Below, in pieces: positions 22,719 to 26,202 of a DNA stretch of 26,202 nucleotides. The translations under genes and the position numbers were made by a program. Positions within the stretch are counted from its first letter, which is position 1, and each line of letters begins with the position of its first letter. The notes beneath the pieces were generated by a model that searched no databases, had not been told where the DNA came from, and saw only the letters and a list, made by a program, of their open reading frames with translations. This DNA is from Pseudonocardiales bacterium (GTDB lineage: Bacteria > Actinomycetota > Actinomycetes > Mycobacteriales > Pseudonocardiaceae), in contig JAODNG010000520.1 of NCBI GenBank assembly GCA_025465385.1, forward strand, positions 1 through 26,202. The letters run 5' to 3'.

Positions 22719-23723
22719 GTGACCGTTCGAGTAGGGATCAACGGATTCGGCCGCATCGGGCGAAACTTCTGGCGCGCTGTGCAGGCGGGTGGCCACGACA
22801 TCGACGTGGTGGCGTTCAACGACCTCGGTGACGTCGCGACCATGGCGCACCTTTTGAAATACGACAGTGTGCTTGGTCGGCTGAAAGAGGACGTGCACGT
22901 CACCGACGACGGCATCGCGGTGGGCGGCAAGACCATCAAGGCGCTCGCCGAGCGCGACCCGGGCGCGCTGCCGTGGAAAGCGTTGGGCGTCGATGTGGTG
23001 CTCGAGTCGACCGGCTTTTTCACCAAGGCGGCCGACGCGCGCAAGCATGTCGATGAGGGCGGCGCGAAAAAGGTGATCATCACTGCGCCTGCCAGCGGCG
23101 AAGACCTCACCGTGGTACTCGGGGTCAACGACGCCCGGCTGGACGCTTCCCAGACGGTGATCTCCAACGCCTCGTGCACCACGAACTGCCTGGGCCCCAT
23201 GGCCAAGGTGCTGCACGACGCGCTGGGCATCGACAAGGGCCTGATGACCACTATCCACGCCTACACCCAGGACCAGAACCTCCAAGACGCCCCGCACAAG
23301 GACCTGCGCCGGGCCCGGGCCGCTGCGATCAACGTCGTGCCGACGTCCACCGGGGCCGCCAAGGCGATCGGGCTGGTGCTGCCAGAGCTCAATGGAAGGC
23401 TCGACGGCTACGCGCTGCGGGTGCCGATCCCCACTGGCTCGATTACCGATTTGTCCGCCTCGGTCTCTCGGGACACCAGCGTCGAAGAGGTCAACGAGGC
23501 TTTCCGGGCCGCCGCTGACGGCCCGCTGAAGGGCATCCTGCGCTACAGCGACGAGCCGATCGTGTCCTCGGACATCATCACCGACCCTGCGTCGTGCATC
23601 TTCGACTCGCCGTTGACCAAGGTGATCGGCAACCAGGTCAAGATCGTCGGTTGGTACGACAACGAATGGGGCTACTCCAACCGGCTGGCTGACCTCACTG
23701 TCCTGGTCGGCTCGCAGCTGTGA
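22719..23723 (+). CDS. gap: Glyceraldehyde-3-phosphate dehydrogenase, type I
   Basis: This cytosolic glycolytic enzyme oxidises glyceraldehyde 3-phosphate to 1,3-bisphosphoglycerate with NAD. It has 334 residues. The Rossmann start is VGINGFGRIGRNFWR. The catalytic Cys153 lies in SNASCTTNC, the catalytic His in TTIHAYTQDQ, and the C-terminal WYDNEWGYSNRL is typical. The GTG start is preceded by AGGGAG at good spacing. It opens the gap-pgk-tpiA operon, and its stop overlaps pgk by GTGA. The 173-nt leader with a direct repeat probably contains the operon promoter. Confidence 0.98.
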   Translation: MTVRVGINGFGRIGRNFWRAVQAGGHDIDVVAFNDLGDVATMAHLLKYDSVLGRLKEDVHVTDDGIAVGGKTIKALAERDPGALPWKALGVDVVLESTGFFTKAADARKHVDEGGAKKVIITAPASGEDLTVVLGVNDARLDASQTVISNASCTTNCLGPMAKVLHDALGIDKGLMTTIHAYTQDQNLQDAPHKDLRRARAAAINVVPTSTGAAKAIGLVLPELNGRLDGYALRVPIPTGSITDLSASVSRDTSVEEVNEAFRAAADGPLKGILRYSDEPIVSSDIITDPASCIFDSPLTKVIGNQVKIVGWYDNEWGYSNRLADLTVLVGSQL

Positions 23724-24916
23724 GGACACTGCACGACCTGCTCGCCAGTGGCGTGTCGGGTCGGACCGTGCTGGTTCGAACCGACCTCAACGTGCCGCTG
23801 GAGGGTGCCCGAATCACCGACGATGGTCGGATTCGGGCCTCCCTGCCCAGCCTGCGGGCGCTGACCGAGGCAGGCGCCCGGGTGGTCGTGACCGCTCATC
23901 TGGGGCGGCCGAAAGGAGTGCCCGACCCGGCGTACTCGCTGGCGCCGGTCGCAGCCCGGCTCGGTGAGTTGCTCGGCACCCCGGTGGCGGCGGCGACCGA
24001 CGTCGTCGGGGACTCGGCTCGCGCGGCGGTGGCCGGTCTGTCCGATGGTGCGGTCGCGCTGCTGGAGAACGTCCGCTTTGACCCGCGGGAGACGTCCAAG
24101 GACGCCGCCGAGCGCGGCGCGCTGGCCGACGAGCTCGCCGCCCTGGTGGGCCCCGGCGGCGCGTTCGTCTCCGACGGCTTCGGCGTCGTGCACCGGGTGC
24201 AGGCTTCGGTCGTCGACATCGCCGAGCGGCTGCCCGGCTACGCCGGCACCCTGGTGCTCACCGAGCTGACCACCCTGCGACGTCTGTCCGAGACACCGGA
24301 GCGTCCCTATGCCGTGGTGCTGGGCGGGTCGAAGGTTTCGGACAAGCTCGCCGTGATCGAGGCATTGCTGCCGAAGGTGGACACCCTGCTCGTCGGCGGC
24401 GGCATGTGCTTCACCTTCCTGGCAGCCCTTGGCTACCCGGTCGGTTCCTCGCTGTTGGAACACGACATGGTCGACGTGTGCGCCCGGCTGCTGAAGGCCG
24501 CCGGCGACACTATCGGGCTGCCGCGCGACGTGGTCATCGCCGATAAGTTCGCGGCGGACGCGAACACCAGTACGGTTGCCGCTGAGGACATCCCGGACGG
24601 GTGGATGGGCCTGGACATCGGGCCGCAGACAGTGCGTGACTTCGCCGCGGCGTTGGCTGGTGCCGCCACCGTGTTCTGGAACGGTCCGATGGGTGTGTTC
24701 GAACTGGCTCCGTTCGCGGCGGGCACTCGCGGCGTCGCGGAGACCATCGCCGGATCGAACGCGTTCAGCGTGGTCGGCGGCGGTGACTCGGCGGCCGCCG
24801 TGCGGTTGCTGGGTCTGCCGGAGGACGGCTTCTCTCACATCTCCACTGGTGGCGGCGCGTCCCTGGAGTTTCTGGAGGGCAAGTCGCTGCCGGGGATCGC
24901 GGTGCTGGAGACTTAA
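23720..24916 (+). CDS. pgk: Phosphoglycerate kinase
   Basis: This enzyme transfers phosphate from 1,3-bisphosphoglycerate to ADP. It has 398 residues, a normal length. VLVRTDLNVPL and TAHLGRPKG are substrate-binding segments of the N-domain, and LLENVRFDPRE follows. In the C-domain VVLGGSKVSDKL and VVGGGDSAAAV with FSHISTGGGASLEFLEG form the nucleotide site. The segment SDGFGVVHRVQASV is the actinobacterial variant of the usual NDAFGTAHRAH block. The GTG start overlaps gap by four bases. It ends with TAA, only 3 nt before tpiA. Confidence 0.98.
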   Translation: MRTLHDLLASGVSGRTVLVRTDLNVPLEGARITDDGRIRASLPSLRALTEAGARVVVTAHLGRPKGVPDPAYSLAPVAARLGELLGTPVAAATDVVGDSARAAVAGLSDGAVALLENVRFDPRETSKDAAERGALADELAALVGPGGAFVSDGFGVVHRVQASVVDIAERLPGYAGTLVLTELTTLRRLSETPERPYAVVLGGSKVSDKLAVIEALLPKVDTLLVGGGMCFTFLAALGYPVGSSLLEHDMVDVCARLLKAAGDTIGLPRDVVIADKFAADANTSTVAAEDIPDGWMGLDIGPQTVRDFAAALAGAATVFWNGPMGVFELAPFAAGTRGVAETIAGSNAFSVVGGGDSAAAVRLLGLPEDGFSHISTGGGASLEFLEGKSLPGIAVLET

Positions 24917-24919
24917 GGC

Positions 24920-25705
24920 GTGGCCCGCCAACCGTTGATCGCCGGCAACTGGAAGATGAACCTCCATCACTTGGAGGCCATCGCTCTGGTACAGAAGCTT
25001 GCCTTCGCACTGCCGGAAAAGTATTTCGCCAAGGTCGAGGTGGCGGTGCTGCCGCCGTTCACCGCATTGCGCAGCGTGCAGGCCCTCATCGAGGGGGACA
25101 AGCTGCTGATCCGCTACGGAGCGCAGGATCTTTCGCCCAAGGACTCCGGGCCCTACACCGGCGACGTGTCCGGGCCGATGCTCGCCAAGCTGGATTGCAG
25201 CTACGTCGTCGTCGGGCACTCCGAGCGGCGCGAGCACCACGGCGAGGACGACGCCATCGTGGGTGCCAAGGTGCGGGCCGCACTGCGCAACGGGCTGGTG
25301 CCGATCCTGTGCGTGGGAGAAGGTCTGGAGGTCCGTGAGGCCGGCGGCCACCTGGCGCACAGCACTGCACAATTGCGTGCCGCGCTCAAAGGCCTGTCTG
25401 GCGAACAGGCTGGCACCATCGTGGTGGCCTACGAGCCGATCTGGGCGATCGGTACCGGCCGGGTCGCCACCCCGGCCGACGCGCAGGAGGTCTGCGGCGC
25501 GCTGCGAGCGGCACTGGCCGACAAGTACGGTGCGGCGGTCGCCGACGAGGTCCGGGTGCTCTACGGCGGATCGGTGAAATCGAGCAATGTCGCCGAGCTG
25601 GTCGCCGAGTCAGATATCGACGGCGCACTGGTCGGTGGTGCGAGCCTGGATGCAGACGAGTTCGCGAAGCTGTGCGCCCTGGCCGCCGGCGGACCATTAC
25701 CGTGA
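24920..25705 (+). CDS. tpiA: Triosephosphate isomerase
   Basis: This TIM-barrel enzyme interconverts dihydroxyacetone phosphate and glyceraldehyde 3-phosphate. It has 261 residues. The catalytic set is complete: Lys in GNWKMNL, His in VVGHSERRE, and Glu in AYEPIWAIGTG, followed by the phosphate loop YGGSVKSSN and GALVGGASLD. The GTG starts 3 nt after the pgk stop with AAGG upstream, so it is in the same operon. The 87-nt spacer to secG is GC-rich. Confidence 0.98.
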   Translation: MARQPLIAGNWKMNLHHLEAIALVQKLAFALPEKYFAKVEVAVLPPFTALRSVQALIEGDKLLIRYGAQDLSPKDSGPYTGDVSGPMLAKLDCSYVVVGHSERREHHGEDDAIVGAKVRAALRNGLVPILCVGEGLEVREAGGHLAHSTAQLRAALKGLSGEQAGTIVVAYEPIWAIGTGRVATPADAQEVCGALRAALADKYGAAVADEVRVLYGGSVKSSNVAELVAESDIDGALVGGASLDADEFAKLCALAAGGPLP

Positions 25706-25792
25706 GGGGGACTCCGTGACCCCGAGGCCGGGCCCCGCTCGGCGGCGCGACGGGGTAGCCTTGCAAATCAGTCGTCGTCCGACGAGGGTGTG

Positions 25793-26026
25793 ATGAAGCT
25801 CTTCCTGCAGATCCTGCTCCTGGTCACCAGCATCGCGCTGATCCTGCTGATCTTGTTGCATCGAAGCCGCGGTGGAGGGCTATCCAGTTTGTTCGGCGGT
25901 GGCGTGCAATCGAGTTTGTCTGGGTCCAGCGTTGTGGAGAAGAACTTGGACCGGCTGACGCTGTTCGTCAGCTCGGTATGGGTGATCTCCATTGTGGGGA
26001 TCGGGCTTCTGATCAAGATCGGCTGA
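25793..26026 (+). CDS. secG: Protein-export membrane protein SecG
   Basis: SecG is the small auxiliary subunit of the SecYEG translocon. The protein has 77 residues and two membrane segments: about 3-22 (LFLQILLLVTSIALILLILL) and about 53-73 (LTLFVSSVWVISIVGIGLLI). Between them lies the conserved cytoplasmic loop HRSRGGGLSSLFGGGVQSS. The ATG at 25793 is preferred, with GAGGG upstream; a GTG directly before it (25790) would add one residue. It follows the glycolytic operon as in mycobacteria, and rbpA begins 36 nt downstream. Confidence 0.95.
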   Translation: MKLFLQILLLVTSIALILLILLHRSRGGGLSSLFGGGVQSSLSGSSVVEKNLDRLTLFVSSVWVISIVGIGLLIKIG

Positions 26027-26042
26027 GCCGCTCCGAGCGGTT
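26026..26042 (+). terminator. Hairpin between secG and rbpA
   Basis: AGCCGCT (26026-26032) and AGCGGTT (26036-26042) pair over 7 bp, including one G-U pair, around the 3-nt loop CCG. The stem starts on the last base of the secG stop. It has no T-tract and may attenuate read-through into rbpA. Confidence 0.35.
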
Positions 26043-26062
26043 CCGCGACGTGAGGGCAATCA

Positions 26063-26202
26063 ATGGCAAGTGGCAACGCGATCCGCGGTACGCGGGTCGG
26101 TGCAGGTCCGATGGGCGAGTCCGAGCGGGGCGAGACTGCTCCCCGAAACCGGGTGTCCTACTGGTGCGCCAATGGGCATGAGTCTCGCGTTTCGTTCGCG
26201 GC
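26063..26202 (+). CDS. rbpA: RNA polymerase-binding protein RbpA, 3' end cut by window edge
   Basis: This is the first 46 codons of RbpA, an actinobacterial factor that binds RNA polymerase and the principal sigma factor and stabilises open complexes. The N-terminus MASGNAIRGTRVGAG and the core segment VSYWCANGHESRVSFA match the family; the C..GH part corresponds to the zinc-binding type seen in Streptomyces, where mycobacterial RbpA has lost the cysteines. The ATG at 26063 has GAGGG upstream at suitable spacing. The frame continues past the right edge, so the C-terminal sigma-interacting part is not seen. Confidence 0.92.
   Translation, partial: MASGNAIRGTRVGAGPMGESERGETAPRNRVSYWCANGHESRVSFA

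Noticed and set aside
21819..23729. Very long minus-strand open frame (636 codons) opposite whiA and gap
   Set aside because: It is antisense to two certain genes, crosses their spacer, has low-complexity Arg/Ser/Pro composition in half its length and no motif. It is an effect of GC-rich codon positions.
23672..25372. Minus-strand open frame (566 codons) opposite pgk and tpiA
   Set aside because: It lies wholly opposite two well-supported glycolytic genes, its Gly/Gln/His/Arg-rich composition is typical of antisense frames, and it has no start signal.

Overview
The window is chromosomal DNA from a high-GC actinobacterium. The codons are strongly GC-ending, GTG starts are common, and neighbouring genes repeatedly overlap by GTGA. 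Gene order is close to that of mycobacteria: ctaD-serB, dinG/pncB, clpS-DUF2017-mec-cysO-cysM-murI-MBL-rph-rdgB, uvrC-rapZ-yvcK-whiA and gap-pgk-tpiA-secG. The form of the RbpA N-terminus at the right edge, and these blocks lying together, suggest the order Pseudonocardiales rather than Mycobacterium itself. This taxonomic reading is inference from protein flavour and gene order. I see no tRNA, rRNA, CRISPR array, transposase or phage gene. No gene-free stretch exceeds 300 bases.

Layout. A secreted L,D-transpeptidase-like gene runs off the left edge on the minus strand and is divergent from ctaD-serB (cytochrome oxidase subunit I and phosphoserine phosphatase). A minus-strand block follows: a cupin with a small coupled ORF, the DinG-type helicase and a CGNR zinc-finger protein. 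A MOSC protein (+) is divergent from the CGNR gene and convergent with pncB (-). From 9.2 kb nearly everything is on the plus strand: clpS, DUF2017, mec, cysO, cysM, then murI, a metallo-beta-lactamase-fold protein, rph and rdgB. A second L,D-transpeptidase-like gene, paralogous to the first, faces rdgB tail to tail. Next come a nitrobindin-like heme protein, a class 1 dihydroorotate dehydrogenase-like protein, uvrC-rapZ-yvcK-whiA, the glycolytic gap-pgk-tpiA set, secG and the start of rbpA.

How the genes work together. SerB makes serine from phosphoserine. CysM, CysO and Mec form the O-phosphoserine route to cysteine, with CysO as the protein sulfur carrier and Mec as the JAMM hydrolase that frees cysteine from it. 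ClpS feeds N-degron substrates to ClpCP. MurI supplies D-glutamate for the wall that the two transpeptidase-like proteins may act on. UvrC, DinG and RdgB are genome-maintenance proteins. RapZ, YvcK and WhiA form a conserved actinobacterial/Firmicute regulatory trio. Gap, Pgk and TpiA are lower glycolysis.

Most interesting signals. (1) CysO does not end in the expected Gly-Gly but in GG-CAGS, so it looks like a precursor that must be clipped, probably by the adjacent Mec. (2) A near-perfect 48-nt palindrome lies across the 3' end of the dihydroorotate dehydrogenase gene and supplies part of its C-terminus just before uvrC. A diverged relative, with a compensatory base-pair change, seems to sit exactly at the end of cysO. 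(3) UvrC carries a tandem heptapeptide (21-nt) repeat in its C-terminal tail. (4) Several small direct or inverted repeats mark gene ends and promoter regions.
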